A stretch of DNA of 64,000 nucleotides from Dethiothermospora halolimnae (GTDB taxonomy: Bacteria; Bacillota; Clostridia; Tissierellales; VENL01). Both the position numbers and the translations under genes were made by a program. Location of the stretch: positions 1-64,000 of the forward strand of contig NZ_JBAKFX010000018.1 of NCBI RefSeq assembly GCF_037577855.1, in the 5' to 3' direction. Under the pieces are notes generated by a model. It did not search any database. It had not been told where the DNA came from and was given only the letters and a program-made list of their open reading frames with translations. Numbering within the stretch: the stretch's first letter is position 1; each line of letters starts with the position of its first letter. Shown piece by piece: positions 26,238-35,712 of the stretch.

Positions 26238-26921
26238 ATGTTAAATGATAATAGAATTAGAATCATAACAGGACACTATGGAAGTGGTAAAACAGAGTTT
26301 GCAGTAAATTACGCAGTAAAGTTAGCTAATGATAAAGAGAAAAAAGTAGCTTTAGCAGACTTAGATGTTATAAACCCTTATTTTAGAAGTAGAGAAAAAA
26401 CAAAGGAACTTTCAGAATTAGGTATAAAAGTTGTTGGGAGTTCTGTTAATACTCCAAAGGCAAATGTAGATGTTCCTGCCGTATCGGCAGCAATTTATGG
26501 ATTACTACAAGATGAAGAGTGCAATGCAGTATTAGATGTAGGTGGAGATCCCACAGGGGCTAGGACCCTTGGTAGATATAATCAGTATTTTAAAGAGGGA
26601 AATTATGACATGTTGTTTGTTATAAATGCTAATAGACCCGAAACTCAAACTGTAGAAAAAGCAATTGAATACCTTAGAAGGATAGAAGCGGTATCAAGGG
26701 CAAAGGTAACTGGGCTAATTAATAACACCCACTTACTAAAAAGTACAACAATAGATGATGTATTAAGGGGTCAAAAATTAGCAGAGGAAGTATCAAAGGA
26801 AATAAATATACCAGTTAAGTATGTATCATGCCTAGAGCATGTTGCAGATAAATTACCTAAAGATATACAAGGTGAGGTATTCCCGATGAAATTATTTATG
26901 AGGGAAGATTGGATGCTATAA
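26238..26921 (+). CDS. P-loop ATPase of the vor operon (MinD/CobQ-like)
   Basis: 227 residues starting with a deviant Walker A (GHYGSGKTEFAVNYAVKLA), then ALADLDVINPYFRSRE and VLDVGGDPTGARTLG, which resemble SIMIBI-class NTPases, and FVINANRPETQTVEKAIEYLRRIE. Found in operons with 2-oxoacid:ferredoxin oxidoreductases; specific function unknown. It may help cofactor or Fe-S insertion, by analogy with MinD-like metallochaperones. Fourteen nt from buk2. Confidence 0.75.
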   Translation: MLNDNRIRIITGHYGSGKTEFAVNYAVKLANDKEKKVALADLDVINPYFRSREKTKELSELGIKVVGSSVNTPKANVDVPAVSAAIYGLLQDEECNAVLDVGGDPTGARTLGRYNQYFKEGNYDMLFVINANRPETQTVEKAIEYLRRIEAVSRAKVTGLINNTHLLKSTTIDDVLRGQKLAEEVSKEINIPVKYVSCLEHVADKLPKDIQGEVFPMKLFMREDWML

Positions 26922-26946
26922 TTACTAAAAAAGGGAGGGTTGAAAA

Positions 26947-27162
26947 ATGGCAAAAGGTAAAGTTACTTTTGAAGTGGATCGTTGTAAGGGATGTGAGCTA
27001 TGTACTACAGCGTGTCCAGTAAATATAGTAGTAATGGATAAAGAGAGAATTAATATAAAAGGATATCACCCAGCTACAGTTAAAGAAATGGACAAATGTA
27101 TAGGATGTGCAAACTGTGCCACAGTATGTCCAGATGTAGTTATAACAGTTGAAAGAGAATAA
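26947..27162 (+). CDS. vorD: 2-oxoacid:ferredoxin oxidoreductase, delta (2x[4Fe-4S]) subunit
   Basis: 71 residues with two CxxCxxCxxxCP clusters (CKGCELCTTACP, CIGCANCATVCP). It passes electrons from the TPP-bound subunit to external ferredoxin. First of four vor/kor subunit genes, spaced 1-20 nt apart. Confidence 0.9.
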   Translation: MAKGKVTFEVDRCKGCELCTTACPVNIVVMDKERINIKGYHPATVKEMDKCIGCANCATVCPDVVITVERE

Positions 27163-27181
27163 TTTTAAGGAGGGATATTAA

Positions 27182-28243
27182 ATGGCTAAAGTATTAATGA
27201 AAGGTAATGAGGCTATAGGTGCTGCAGCTATTAAGGCTGGATGTAACTATTTCTTTGGTTACCCAATTACACCACAAAGTGAACTTCCTGAATATATGGC
27301 TAGGGAGCTACCAAAGGTAGGAGGAGTATTTTTACAATCAGAAAGTGAGGTTTCTGCTATAAACATGGTTTATGGAGCAGCGGGAGCAGGAGCAAGAGTA
27401 ATGACAGGTTCATCAAGTCCTGGTATTGCCCTTAAGCAAGAGGGGATTTCTTATATAGCAGGAGCAGAACTTCCATGTGTTATAGTAAACATTGTAAGGG
27501 GAGGTCCTGGTCTAGGCGGTATTCAACCTGCCCAGTCAGACTACTATCAAGCTACAAGAGGTGGAGGAAATGGTGACTACAGACATGTAGTTTATGCACC
27601 AGCTAGCTTACAAGAGATGGTTGACTATGTAATAGAATCATTTGATGTTGCTGATCAATATAGAATTCCAGTTATGATAATAGGTGATGGAATGATAGGT
27701 CAGATGATGGAGCCAGTTGAGTTTAATGATCCTAAGCCAAGAAATCTGGCGGCTAAAGATTGGGCTACAGTAGGTACAAAAAATGAAAGAGAGCATAATG
27801 TAATCAATTCATTATTTATAGATCCTCAAGAGCTAGAAGATCATGTTATAAGACTTGAGAAAAAGCATGAAGAAATTAAGAAAAACGAAGTAAGAGTTGA
27901 GGAAGTTAATGTAGAGGATGCAGACGTAGTAGTTGTAGCATATGGAACTACTTCAAGAATTGTAAAAAATGCAATGGCAAAATGTGAAGAAGAGGGAATA
28001 AAGGTAGGACTTATAAGACCTATTACTTTATGGCCATTCCCAGATGGCTCATTTGATAAGATTACTGATAAAACTAAAGGTGTTTTAACAGTTGAAATGA
28101 GTACAGGTCAAATGATAGATGACGTTAAGATAGCATTAAATGGAAGAAAGCCTGTTCATTTCTATGGAAGAACTGGTGGTATGGTTCCAACTCCAGATGC
28201 TATAGCAGACGAGATTAGAAAGATCGCAGGGGGTGAAAAGTAA
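27182..28243 (+). CDS. vorB: 2-oxoacid:ferredoxin oxidoreductase, alpha subunit (VorB-like)
   Basis: 353 residues: MKGNEAIGAAAIKAGCNYFFGYPITPQSE is the PFOR domain I signature, followed by MTGSSSPGIALKQEGISY and a domain II C-terminal half (VVVAYGTTSRIVKNAM, LIRPITLWPFP). It oxidatively decarboxylates branched 2-oxoacids to acyl-CoA. With Ptb and Buk this gives isobutyrate or isovalerate plus ATP and reduced ferredoxin. Substrate class (Vor rather than Kor) is inferred from the operon partners. Confidence 0.9.
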   Translation: MAKVLMKGNEAIGAAAIKAGCNYFFGYPITPQSELPEYMARELPKVGGVFLQSESEVSAINMVYGAAGAGARVMTGSSSPGIALKQEGISYIAGAELPCVIVNIVRGGPGLGGIQPAQSDYYQATRGGGNGDYRHVVYAPASLQEMVDYVIESFDVADQYRIPVMIIGDGMIGQMMEPVEFNDPKPRNLAAKDWATVGTKNEREHNVINSLFIDPQELEDHVIRLEKKHEEIKKNEVRVEEVNVEDADVVVVAYGTTSRIVKNAMAKCEEEGIKVGLIRPITLWPFPDGSFDKITDKTKGVLTVEMSTGQMIDDVKIALNGRKPVHFYGRTGGMVPTPDAIADEIRKIAGGEK

Positions 28244-28989
28244 TGGCAACTGTTTTTGAAAGAAGTAAAGGTTTAACAAATAAAGAATTTACTTACTGTC
28301 CAGGATGTACCCATGGTATCATTCACAGATTGGTAGCAGAGGTTTTAGAAGAACTTGATGTTTTAGGAAAAGCAGTAGGTGTAGCTCCAGTTGGATGTTC
28401 AGTTTTCGCATATGACTTCTTTAGCTGTGATATGCAAGAGGCTGCCCATGGTAGAGCACCAGCTGTTGCAACTGGAATAAAGAGAGTTCATCCAGATAAT
28501 GTAGTATTTACTTATCAAGGTGATGGAGACTTAGCATCAATAGGTACTGCTGAAATAGTTCATGCAGCTCATCGTGGTGAAAGAATAACTACAATATTTG
28601 TTAACAATGCTATATATGGTATGACAGGAGGCCAAATGGCTCCTACTACATTAATTGGTCAAAAGGCTACTACAGCTCCATATGGTAGAGATGAAGCGGA
28701 TACTGGTAAACCAATTAGAATGTCAGAAATGTTAGCTACAATAGATGGAGCTAAGTTTGTGGAAAGGGTTTCAGTACACAATGCAGCAAATATAAGAAAA
28801 GCTAAAAAGGCTATTAAAAAAGCTTTCGAACTTCAATTATCAGGAGAAGGATTCGGAATAGTAGAAGTATTATCAACATGTCCTACTAACTGGGGAGTAA
28901 CTCCTGTAGAAGGACTTAAATGGTTAGAAGAAAATATGATTCCTTACTATCCATTAGGAAACTTCAGAACACCTGAGGAGGTGGAGTAG
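28243..28989 (+). CDS. vorA: 2-oxoacid:ferredoxin oxidoreductase, beta (TPP) subunit
   Basis: 248 residues: CPGCTHGIIHRLVAEVLEEL, VAPVGCSVFAYDFFSCD, AVATGIKRVHPDNVVFTYQGDGDLASIG (TPP/Mg motif GDGD...N as GDGDLASIG with FVNNAIYGMTGGQMAPTT). It binds thiamine diphosphate and, with CxxC plus another Cys, a cluster. Starts on the last base of the alpha gene stop codon. Confidence 0.92.
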   Translation: MATVFERSKGLTNKEFTYCPGCTHGIIHRLVAEVLEELDVLGKAVGVAPVGCSVFAYDFFSCDMQEAAHGRAPAVATGIKRVHPDNVVFTYQGDGDLASIGTAEIVHAAHRGERITTIFVNNAIYGMTGGQMAPTTLIGQKATTAPYGRDEADTGKPIRMSEMLATIDGAKFVERVSVHNAANIRKAKKAIKKAFELQLSGEGFGIVEVLSTCPTNWGVTPVEGLKWLEENMIPYYPLGNFRTPEEVE

Positions 28990-28990
28990 A

Positions 28991-29530
28991 ATGCAAGAAA
29001 GAGTAATAATGGCAGGATTCGGTGGTCAAGGTATAATGTCAATGGGACAACTTTTAACATATGCTGGTATGATAGAGGGTAAGCATGTATCATGGTTACC
29101 ATCCTATGGACCAGAAATGCGTGGAGGTACTGCTAACTGTAATGTTACAGTTTCAGATGACCCAGTAGGCTCACCTATAGTAACTGAGGCTACAGCAGCT
29201 ATAGTTATGAACCTACCTTCATTAGATAAATTTGAATCTGATATAGTAGAAAAAGGTAATCTACTTATAAATAGCTCTCTTATAGAAAAGAAAGCGGAGA
29301 GAGAAGATATAGATGTATATTATATTCCAGCTAATGATATAGCAAATGAACTAGGTAATAGTAAAGTTGCAAATATGATTATGCTAGGAGCATATCTAGA
29401 ACTAACTAAAGCAGTTAAAAGAGAGTCAATTTTAGAGGCATTAAAGAAAGTATTCGGAGAGAGAAAAGCTCACTTACTACCTTTAAATGAAAAGGCTTTA
29501 GATAGAGGAGCGGAAGAAGTTAGGAAGTAA
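28991..29530 (+). CDS. vorC: 2-oxoacid:ferredoxin oxidoreductase, gamma subunit
   Basis: 179 residues: MAGFGGQGIMSMGQLLTYAGMIEGKHVSWLPSYGPEMRGGTANC is the conserved gamma-subunit N-terminus, contacting CoA/TPP. One nt after vorA and ribosome binding site GAGGTGGAG inside it. Last gene of the operon, followed by a terminator. Confidence 0.92.
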   Translation: MQERVIMAGFGGQGIMSMGQLLTYAGMIEGKHVSWLPSYGPEMRGGTANCNVTVSDDPVGSPIVTEATAAIVMNLPSLDKFESDIVEKGNLLINSSLIEKKAEREDIDVYYIPANDIANELGNSKVANMIMLGAYLELTKAVKRESILEALKKVFGERKAHLLPLNEKALDRGAEEVRK

Positions 29531-29566
29531 AGAATAAATAATAAATAATAAAGAATAGATAATGAG

Positions 29567-29595
29567 CAAAGTGGCCTTAGGCCACTTTGTTTTGT
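29567..29595 (+). terminator. Terminator of the buk-ptb-vor operon
   Basis: CAAAGTGGCC / GGCCACTTTG, 10-bp perfect stem with a 3-nt loop, then TTTTGTTG. Confidence 0.85.
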
Positions 29596-29622
29596 TGTAG
29601 AGCTTAATATATTCAATTCAGA

Positions 29623-29646
29623 TTGGGGGATTTGTAATCCTCCAGC
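29623..29646. repeat. Diverged copy of the dispersed palindrome
   Basis: TTGGGGGATTTGTAATCCTCCA with two changes from the perfect core. The remaining 190 nt up to the YitT-like gene are AT-rich and show nothing further that I can support. Confidence 0.7.
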
Positions 29647-29835
29647 TGATTTTTAAAACAAATAATTAACTATATCACAAAAATCTAGAATTACAAAACA
29701 AAACCCTCACATTATTTTATAACAATATCTTAACAAAAAACATGTTACTTTACGGTTGCAATATGGAATATATATAGTATAATAACTTTAAAAATAAAGA
29801 GGGATTTCCCTCGAACAAGAAGAGAGGTTTTAAAA

Positions 29836-30738
29836 GTGCAACTTGCAAAAAAGGCAAGTTCTAGTTTTAAAAAAGTAAGTTTAGACTCTAGTAGCTTGGC
29901 TGAACCATTGACGAAATTGGGTGCCATATTTTTAGGTAATCTACTGTGTTCCATAGCTTTTAATGGATTTTTTATTCCAAATCAATTAATAAGTGGAGGA
30001 ACAGGGGGAATAGCTATAATGACCTATTACCTAACAGAGATACCAACCGGGTTAGTAGTATTTTTACTTAACCTACCATTGTTTTTCGTAGGTGCTAAGA
30101 TCATAGATAAAAAGTTTACCATTTATAGTTTCATATCTATGATAACACTATCATCTTTATTAGGTTTAACAGCTGATATACACAAGTATATTGAGATTGA
30201 TGACTTACTATTAGCATCGATATTCGGAGGTATTTTAAATGGTGTAGGAATGGGACTTATGTTTAGAAACAAAGTGTCCCAAGGTGGTTTAGACATAGTA
30301 GCTGCTATATTTAGAAAGAAATTTAATATGAATGTAGGTACAGTATTGATGGGAGTGAATACTATCATAGTTGCATCATCATCAATATTATTTGGATTAA
30401 AGCCTGCAATGTACACTATTATAGCACTATATATTGCATATCAAATAGTTGATAAGGTACAAAAGGGTCTAGATACTAAAAAAACTGTTGTGATTATATC
30501 AAAAAACTCAGAAAAACTAGCTAAAGAGATAATAGGAAACTTAAAAAGAGGTGTAACTTTTCTAAATGGAGAAGGAGCATATAATAATGATAATAAGAAA
30601 ATAATATATTGTACAGTAATGTCCACACAGGTTGGAAAATTAAAAGATATAGTTGAAAAAATTGATAGTGATGCCTTTATTACCATTAATGATGTAGAAG
30701 AAGTTAAAGGTAAAGGGTTTAAAGATATAGGAATATAA
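29836..30738 (+). CDS. YitT-family membrane protein (DUF161/DUF2179)
   Basis: 300 residues: five or six membrane helices in the N-terminal part (GAIFLGNLLCSIAFNGFFIPNQLISGGTGGIAIM, FLLNLPLFFVGAKII, GGILNGVGMGLMFRNKVSQGGLDIVA) and a C-terminal DUF2179 domain (TVVIISKNSEKLAKEII, RGVTFLNGEGAY, IDSDAFITINDVEEVKGKGF). Transport function unknown. GTG start after AGAGAGG. Followed by a very long terminator. Confidence 0.85.
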   Translation: MQLAKKASSSFKKVSLDSSSLAEPLTKLGAIFLGNLLCSIAFNGFFIPNQLISGGTGGIAIMTYYLTEIPTGLVVFLLNLPLFFVGAKIIDKKFTIYSFISMITLSSLLGLTADIHKYIEIDDLLLASIFGGILNGVGMGLMFRNKVSQGGLDIVAAIFRKKFNMNVGTVLMGVNTIIVASSSILFGLKPAMYTIIALYIAYQIVDKVQKGLDTKKTVVIISKNSEKLAKEIIGNLKRGVTFLNGEGAYNNDNKKIIYCTVMSTQVGKLKDIVEKIDSDAFITINDVEEVKGKGFKDIGI

Positions 30739-30741
30739 TGA

Positions 30742-30785
30742 AACGAAAAGGGAAGAGATCGAAAAAGATCTCTTCCCTTTTCGTT
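30742..30785 (+). terminator. Terminator of the YitT-family gene
   Basis: A 19-bp perfect stem (AACGAAAAGGGAAGAGATC and complement) with a 6-nt loop, then TTATT. Confidence 0.9.
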
Positions 30786-30855
30786 TTATTATTACAAATT
30801 ATAAATTTTAAATTGTAAATTAAAAGACAAAATGCACGAGCGTATGGGAGGATTT

Positions 30856-30965
30856 AGGAAGTTAAAAATCTCGCTGTTAGTTACAGGAAGTTAAAAATCT
30901 CGTTGTTAGTTACAGGAAGTTAGGAATCTCGTTGTTAGTTGCTGGGGGATTCGTAATCCCCCAGC
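30856..30965. repeat. Three 29-bp tandem units ending in dispersed palindrome (copy 4)
   Basis: Units 30856-30884, 30885-30913 and 30914-30942 (AGGAAGTTAAAAATCTCG... TTAGTTAC) differ at a few bases. The third runs into GCTGGGGGATT-CGT-AATCCCCCAGC (30941-30965), a perfect 11-bp hairpin. The rest of this 400-nt spacer holds an AT module (30790-30825) and AT-rich promoter-like sequence; no gene. Confidence 0.85.
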
Positions 30966-31140
30966 TCACAAATATTTCGATACAATTAAAATAATTTTAC
31001 ACAAATGAAAATAATCCAACTAAAATATTTGAAATTTCACTATATTTATAATATAATACATATATAGTTACAATAATGAAATATTAAATATAGTTTCATT
31101 ATTATTAAATTTATCACAATAATTATTAGGGGGAGTTTTT

Positions 31141-33630
31141 ATGGGAAAAAGGTTCTGTGGCTTTACATTATCAATTGTTTTAATATTCACACTTTTCATC
31201 TCTAGCACCAGTTTGGCAACGACCGATACAACAAAGGAAGAGGAGATATTTGTTGCTAAGCCGTTAGTGATTCTTATGGATTATAAAGACTATAGTCATA
31301 AAGATCTTATGGAAAAAGAGGAATGGACTATAAATGGCTTTGAAGGGGATCATTTTACCAAAGAGTTCTATGAGAAAATGTTTTTTGGCGAGGATACATA
31401 TAAAGGCTCCGATGGAAGAGATTTTATAACTATGAATAAATTTTTTAAAGAATCATCAGGAAATACTTACTCTGTAAAGGGAGGAGTAGCCGGCTGGTAT
31501 ACCGCTAAAAATAATGCTAAATATTATGGAGCTAATACAGATGGTAGTGACCAAGATGATGCCACTAGACTGGTTATGGAGGCAGTAGAAAAGGTAGCAG
31601 CTGATCCTAATATAGATCTATCCGATTACGATGTAGAAGACAAATGGGATAAAGACAAAGATGGAAACTATTATGAGCCAGATGGAATAATAGATACATT
31701 AATAGTAGTTCATGCAGGTAGAGGGGAAGAATGGGATAATGGGTTAGGAGAAGATGCCATATGGCCATTTAGAGCAGGGCTAAGTTGGTATGATACCACC
31801 GATTATAAAATGTATGAGGTAACAGATCATAAAGGAGAAAAATGGTTAGCAGAAGACTTTACAGTATTTGAACAGGATTTACCCCTTGACTTATTAATTC
31901 ATGAATATGGTCATGTATTGGGATTACCCGATTTATATTCCACATCAGGAGGAAATCCTCCAGTTGAAAATTGGTCTCTTATGGGAGGAAGTTATACAGG
32001 AGTAATACCGGGAACATTCCCAAATGATTTTGGAGCTTACTGTAAAGAATATTTACAAGATAAGTTTGAAAAAATGTTTAAAAATGATAAAGAAAATAAT
32101 TTTAAAGTAGATTGGCAAAATAAAGCAACTTATAACTATGAAGATATTAATTCATCTGGAATAGATGTAACTTTAGATCAGACTAGCTTAAAGGGAAATA
32201 ATAAAGATGCTGTTAGGATAGATTTACCACAGAAAAAGACTATTATAACTACACCTACTAGTGGAAAGTATGCTTATTTTAGTGGTAATGATAATAATTC
32301 AGAAAATTTTATGACCACAGATTTAGATTTAACAGGGAAAGAAAGTGCTAAGCTAACATTCAAAACTTGGTATGATATAGATCCAGGATTTGATTTTGCT
32401 TCTATTATGGTCAAGGAAAAGGGAAAGGAAGATTGGACAGCCATAGAAGGTAATATAACTACAACAGAGGTTGATGATTGGGTTAAAGAAAATGAAACAC
32501 CGAAAGAAATAGAAAAGAGGAATCCAGGACATGGTATAACAAATGACTCAGGAAATGAATGGGTAGATGCGGAGTTTGATTTAACTGGGTATGTTGGCAA
32601 AGAAATAGATCTTGCAGTGCGTTGGTATAGCGATGGTAATACACCAGAGAAAGGAATATATATTGACGATATAGAAGTTATAGGAGATGGAGATGTAATA
32701 CTATCTGATAATGGAGAAAAAGAATCTGAATTTAAGCTGGAAGATTTTAGTAAGAATGATGGAATAGTTAAATCAGAACATTATTATATACTTGAATGGC
32801 GTAATAACACTGGAAAAATAGATAAGCTATATACTTCGTGGAGTGAAACTGCTTCATATGATCCAGGCCTTGTGGTATGGTATATAGATAAGATGTGGAT
32901 CAATGATATGGGAAGACCAGATCAAAATACAGAAGCCCACACAGGCTATGCCTTTGCTGGGGTAGTAGATGCAAGTCAAGAACCAGTTTTATATGAATAT
33001 ACTTCAGGGGATAAAAAAGGAGAAAATGGTATAGAAAGAGTTGGGTATCAAATGTATGATGCTGCATTTAGCTTAAGGGAGAACTCTGGATTTAATAAAA
33101 AGGGTGATACTTATAAAGTTTGGGATTCTGACATAACCCCAAGGTCAGTATTTGATGATTCTAGGGATTATACAAGTAAAAAGTCAGATCCTCAAGGAGG
33201 ACTTAAGTTACCTAAATATGGATTAAAGTTCCTAGTTACAGAGGAGAGTAGTGATAGAAGCACCGCTAAAATCCATATAATGAGAACCGATAGATTAAAT
33301 AAAGAAATGGACATAAGAGATATAGAGGTTAATGGCTCTAAAGTAACAGTGACAGTGGAAAAGGGTGAAAAAGAGTTATCTAGTAAAGCCACTTTATCTT
33401 ATGTATTAGATAGTGAAGAGGGGTTAGTAGAAAAAGTCATTACTTTGACAAAAGACACTAGTGGAAATTATACAGGTTCCATAGCTGAAATAAATAAAGT
33501 AAATAGAAAAGGCATTTGGAAGGTAAGTCACGTAATAATAGAAGATAAAGAGGGAAACGCAAAAGCATTCTATAATTCAGATGTACATTCAGGTTATGGA
33601 ATAAATTTGTCAAGTGGAAACATAAAGTAA
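31141..33630 (+). CDS. Secreted M6-family metalloprotease (immune inhibitor A-like)
   Basis: 829 residues: signal peptide MGKRFCGFTLSIVLIFTLFISS, propeptide/catalytic region with HEYGHVLGLPD (HExxHxxGxxD zinc motif, His254, Glu255, His258), LMGGSYTG Met-turn, then a jelly-roll MAM-like segment around 390-530 (SGKYAYFSGND, ESAKLTFKTWYDIDPG, GIYIDDIEVIGDG) and a C-terminal immunoreactive-like domain. Secreted zinc endopeptidase, probably supplying peptides for amino-acid fermentation. Strong AGGGGG ribosome binding site; monocistronic. Confidence 0.92.
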   Translation: MGKRFCGFTLSIVLIFTLFISSTSLATTDTTKEEEIFVAKPLVILMDYKDYSHKDLMEKEEWTINGFEGDHFTKEFYEKMFFGEDTYKGSDGRDFITMNKFFKESSGNTYSVKGGVAGWYTAKNNAKYYGANTDGSDQDDATRLVMEAVEKVAADPNIDLSDYDVEDKWDKDKDGNYYEPDGIIDTLIVVHAGRGEEWDNGLGEDAIWPFRAGLSWYDTTDYKMYEVTDHKGEKWLAEDFTVFEQDLPLDLLIHEYGHVLGLPDLYSTSGGNPPVENWSLMGGSYTGVIPGTFPNDFGAYCKEYLQDKFEKMFKNDKENNFKVDWQNKATYNYEDINSSGIDVTLDQTSLKGNNKDAVRIDLPQKKTIITTPTSGKYAYFSGNDNNSENFMTTDLDLTGKESAKLTFKTWYDIDPGFDFASIMVKEKGKEDWTAIEGNITTTEVDDWVKENETPKEIEKRNPGHGITNDSGNEWVDAEFDLTGYVGKEIDLAVRWYSDGNTPEKGIYIDDIEVIGDGDVILSDNGEKESEFKLEDFSKNDGIVKSEHYYILEWRNNTGKIDKLYTSWSETASYDPGLVVWYIDKMWINDMGRPDQNTEAHTGYAFAGVVDASQEPVLYEYTSGDKKGENGIERVGYQMYDAAFSLRENSGFNKKGDTYKVWDSDITPRSVFDDSRDYTSKKSDPQGGLKLPKYGLKFLVTEESSDRSTAKIHIMRTDRLNKEMDIRDIEVNGSKVTVTVEKGEKELSSKATLSYVLDSEEGLVEKVITLTKDTSGNYTGSIAEINKVNRKGIWKVSHVIIEDKEGNAKAFYNSDVHSGYGINLSSGNIK

Positions 33631-33657
33631 AAAAATAAACCTTACTTTATCAATACT

Positions 33658-33690
33658 TTGGAGGATCTCTGATCCTCCAATTTTTTAATG
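33658..33690 (+). terminator. Terminator of the M6 protease (diverged dispersed palindrome)
   Basis: TTGGAGGATC-TCT-GATCCTCCAA, a 10-bp perfect stem, followed by TTTTTT. Its layout matches the dispersed GGGGGATT palindrome, so a repeat copy seems to serve as terminator. Confidence 0.75.
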
Positions 33691-33699
33691 TTTAATAAA

Positions 33700-34090
33700 C
33701 TTACTTTTTTTATAAAAAAAGTAACTGCCTATAATAAAGTGATATTAGGCTATATAGAAGTTGTGAAAAATTTTAATGTTTGCATAGTAATAACCACATA
33801 TTTTTTATTTAGGTCTTGAATATATTCAGGACGACTTTGAAGCCATACATAAATTTATGGACTCCCCAGCTCCCTGCTCTCTGCACCTTGCACAGAACAA
33901 AGAAAGAACAAAGTCACCTTTGTTCTGAAACTTTTTTCGCTATAATTCGTCTAATGAATTAGTCTCCATTATACTTTAGAAAATAGCTATTATAATAGAT
34001 AACAAATATTTGGAATATATATATTTTTATATTACATTGTACAAGCTATTGTAATATGATATTATTAAAAAGACTATATATGATTTAGGA
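33700..34090. other. Intergenic region without gene
   Basis: A 24-nt AT palindrome (TTACTTTTTTTATAAAAAAA..., 33701-33724), then remnants of composite repeat (a CTGCACCTTGCACAGAACAAAG stretch and ACAAAG/CTTTGT hairpins around 33880-33925) and AT-rich sequence leading into glmM. No convincing ORF or named RNA. Confidence 0.5.
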
Positions 34091-34097
34091 GGTTATT

Positions 34098-35441
34098 ATG
34101 GGTAGTTTTTTTGGAACAGATGGAGTAAGGGGTATTGCAAATAAGGAATTAACCTGTGAACTTGCATATAAGCTAGGTAGAGCAGGAGCATATATTTTAA
34201 CAGAGGGTAAAAAAAATGCTAAAATAGTTATAGGAATGGATACAAGAATATCGGGAGATATGTTAGAGTCTGCATTAGTGGCAGGTATATGCTCAGTAGG
34301 AGTAGATGCCCTATGTATTGGAGTTGTACCTACACCGGCAGTTGCCTATCTAACTAGAAAATATAAAGCAGATGCAGGCATAGTTATTTCAGCATCCCAT
34401 AATCCTGTGGAATATAATGGAATTAAATTCTTTAATGATAATGGATATAAATTAACTGATGAAATAGAAGATAAAATAGAAGGTATAATCAAAAATGATG
34501 ATAAAATAGAAAATCCAGTGGGAGAAAAGGTTGGTAAAAAGGAAGTTGTAGATAATGGAGTAAAAGAATATACTGATTACTTAAAAACAACTATAGATGT
34601 TGACTTTACAGGACTTAAAGTTGCGATGGACTGTGGTAATGGAGCCTGTTATGAAGCGGCTCCAATGTTACTTGAAGAATTAAATGCAGATATAAAAGTA
34701 ATAAATGATGAGCCAAATGGCATAAATATTAATGTTGAATGTGGATCTACTTGCCCAGAAAAAACACAGGAACTGGTCAAAGAAATAGGGGCAGATATAG
34801 GAATAGCTTTTGACGGAGATGCCGATAGACTTATAGCAGTTGATGAAAATGGAGATATAGTAGATGGTGACTATATAATGGCCATATGTGGTGAGTACTT
34901 AAAATCTAAAGGGAAACTTCCCAAGGATACAGTAGTTGCCACTGTTATGAGTAATATGGGACTTGATATTTATCTTAAAGAAAATACTATGGATATAGTA
35001 AAAACTAAAGTGGGAGATAGATATGTTGTTAAAGAAATGCTAGATAAGGGATATTCTTTAGGTGGAGAACAATCGGGACATATAATATTTTTAGATTACA
35101 ACACAACAGGAGATGGCTTATTAACAGCTATACAATTAATATCGGTATTAAAGGAAAGTAATAAAAAGATGTCTCAACTGGCTAAAGGTATGAAAAAATT
35201 ACCTCAGATCCTTGTAAATGCTAAGGTATCTCAAGAAAAGAAAAAAAATTATTTAAATGATAAAATAATAAAAGAAGAAATAACTAAGGTAGAAGAAAGG
35301 TTTAAAGGAGAAGGTAGAGTCCTTATAAGACCTTCAGGTACAGAACCCCTAGTTAGAGTAATGATAGAGGGAAAAGACACAGATGAAATAAAAAAAATAG
35401 CAGAAAACTTAGCAGGAATTATAGAAAAAAGACTTAAGTAA
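34098..35441 (+). CDS. glmM: Phosphoglucosamine mutase GlmM
   Basis: 447 residues, normal length. FFGTDGVRGIAN start, VVISASHNP-type active site (ISASHNP, phosphoserine Ser100), FDGDADR metal site, GGEQSGH sugar-binding and RPSGTEPLVRVMIEG phosphate-binding loops. It interconverts glucosamine-6-P and glucosamine-1-P for peptidoglycan precursors. AGGAGGT ribosome binding site. Normally adjacent to cdaR, which here is 13 kb upstream; glmS follows after 0.8 kb. Confidence 0.96.
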   Translation: MGSFFGTDGVRGIANKELTCELAYKLGRAGAYILTEGKKNAKIVIGMDTRISGDMLESALVAGICSVGVDALCIGVVPTPAVAYLTRKYKADAGIVISASHNPVEYNGIKFFNDNGYKLTDEIEDKIEGIIKNDDKIENPVGEKVGKKEVVDNGVKEYTDYLKTTIDVDFTGLKVAMDCGNGACYEAAPMLLEELNADIKVINDEPNGININVECGSTCPEKTQELVKEIGADIGIAFDGDADRLIAVDENGDIVDGDYIMAICGEYLKSKGKLPKDTVVATVMSNMGLDIYLKENTMDIVKTKVGDRYVVKEMLDKGYSLGGEQSGHIIFLDYNTTGDGLLTAIQLISVLKESNKKMSQLAKGMKKLPQILVNAKVSQEKKKNYLNDKIIKEEITKVEERFKGEGRVLIRPSGTEPLVRVMIEGKDTDEIKKIAENLAGIIEKRLK

Positions 35442-35447
35442 GGAATA

Positions 35448-35506
35448 AGTTGATAATTGAGAATTGAGAGTGGAGAGTTAAGGTACAAATCAGCCTTGGC
35501 TGATAT
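35448..35506. repeat. Composite repeat left of the long hairpin
   Basis: ATTGAGAATTGAGAGTGGAG words (also at 51797) and AAATCAGCCTTGGCTGATAT (35487-35506), which itself contains a CAGCC/GGCTG dyad and recurs exactly at 35713-35732. Confidence 0.7.
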
Positions 35507-35712
35507 CAGAGTATTGACAAAGTAAGTAAAAATGTCCGCCAGTCCTCGGATTTGGAAAATATATAGAAACGGTCGAAAATAGAATTCCAAACTCGCTATG
35601 CTCAAACAGTGGAATTCAAGCGATTTTCTCCCTTATTCTATATTTTCACAAATCCTGCGGAATGGCTCCCATTTTTACTTACTTTGTCTAAAGAGGCTTT
35701 GTCAACAGACTG
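35507..35712. mobile_element. MITE-like long imperfect hairpin between direct repeats
   Basis: ACAAAGTAAGTAAAAATG (35517-35534) is perfectly inverted at 35670-35687. Further inward CGGATTTGG/AAATATAGAA-type arms and GAATTCCA/TGGAATTC (35582-35589, 35610-35617) continue the pairing to the apex. Outer TTGACAAAG / CTTTGTCAA pairs extend the ends. A 20-bp direct repeat (35487-35506 and 35713-35732) flanks the unit. There is no ORF inside. This fits a non-autonomous transposon or a structured repeat. Confidence 0.6.
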
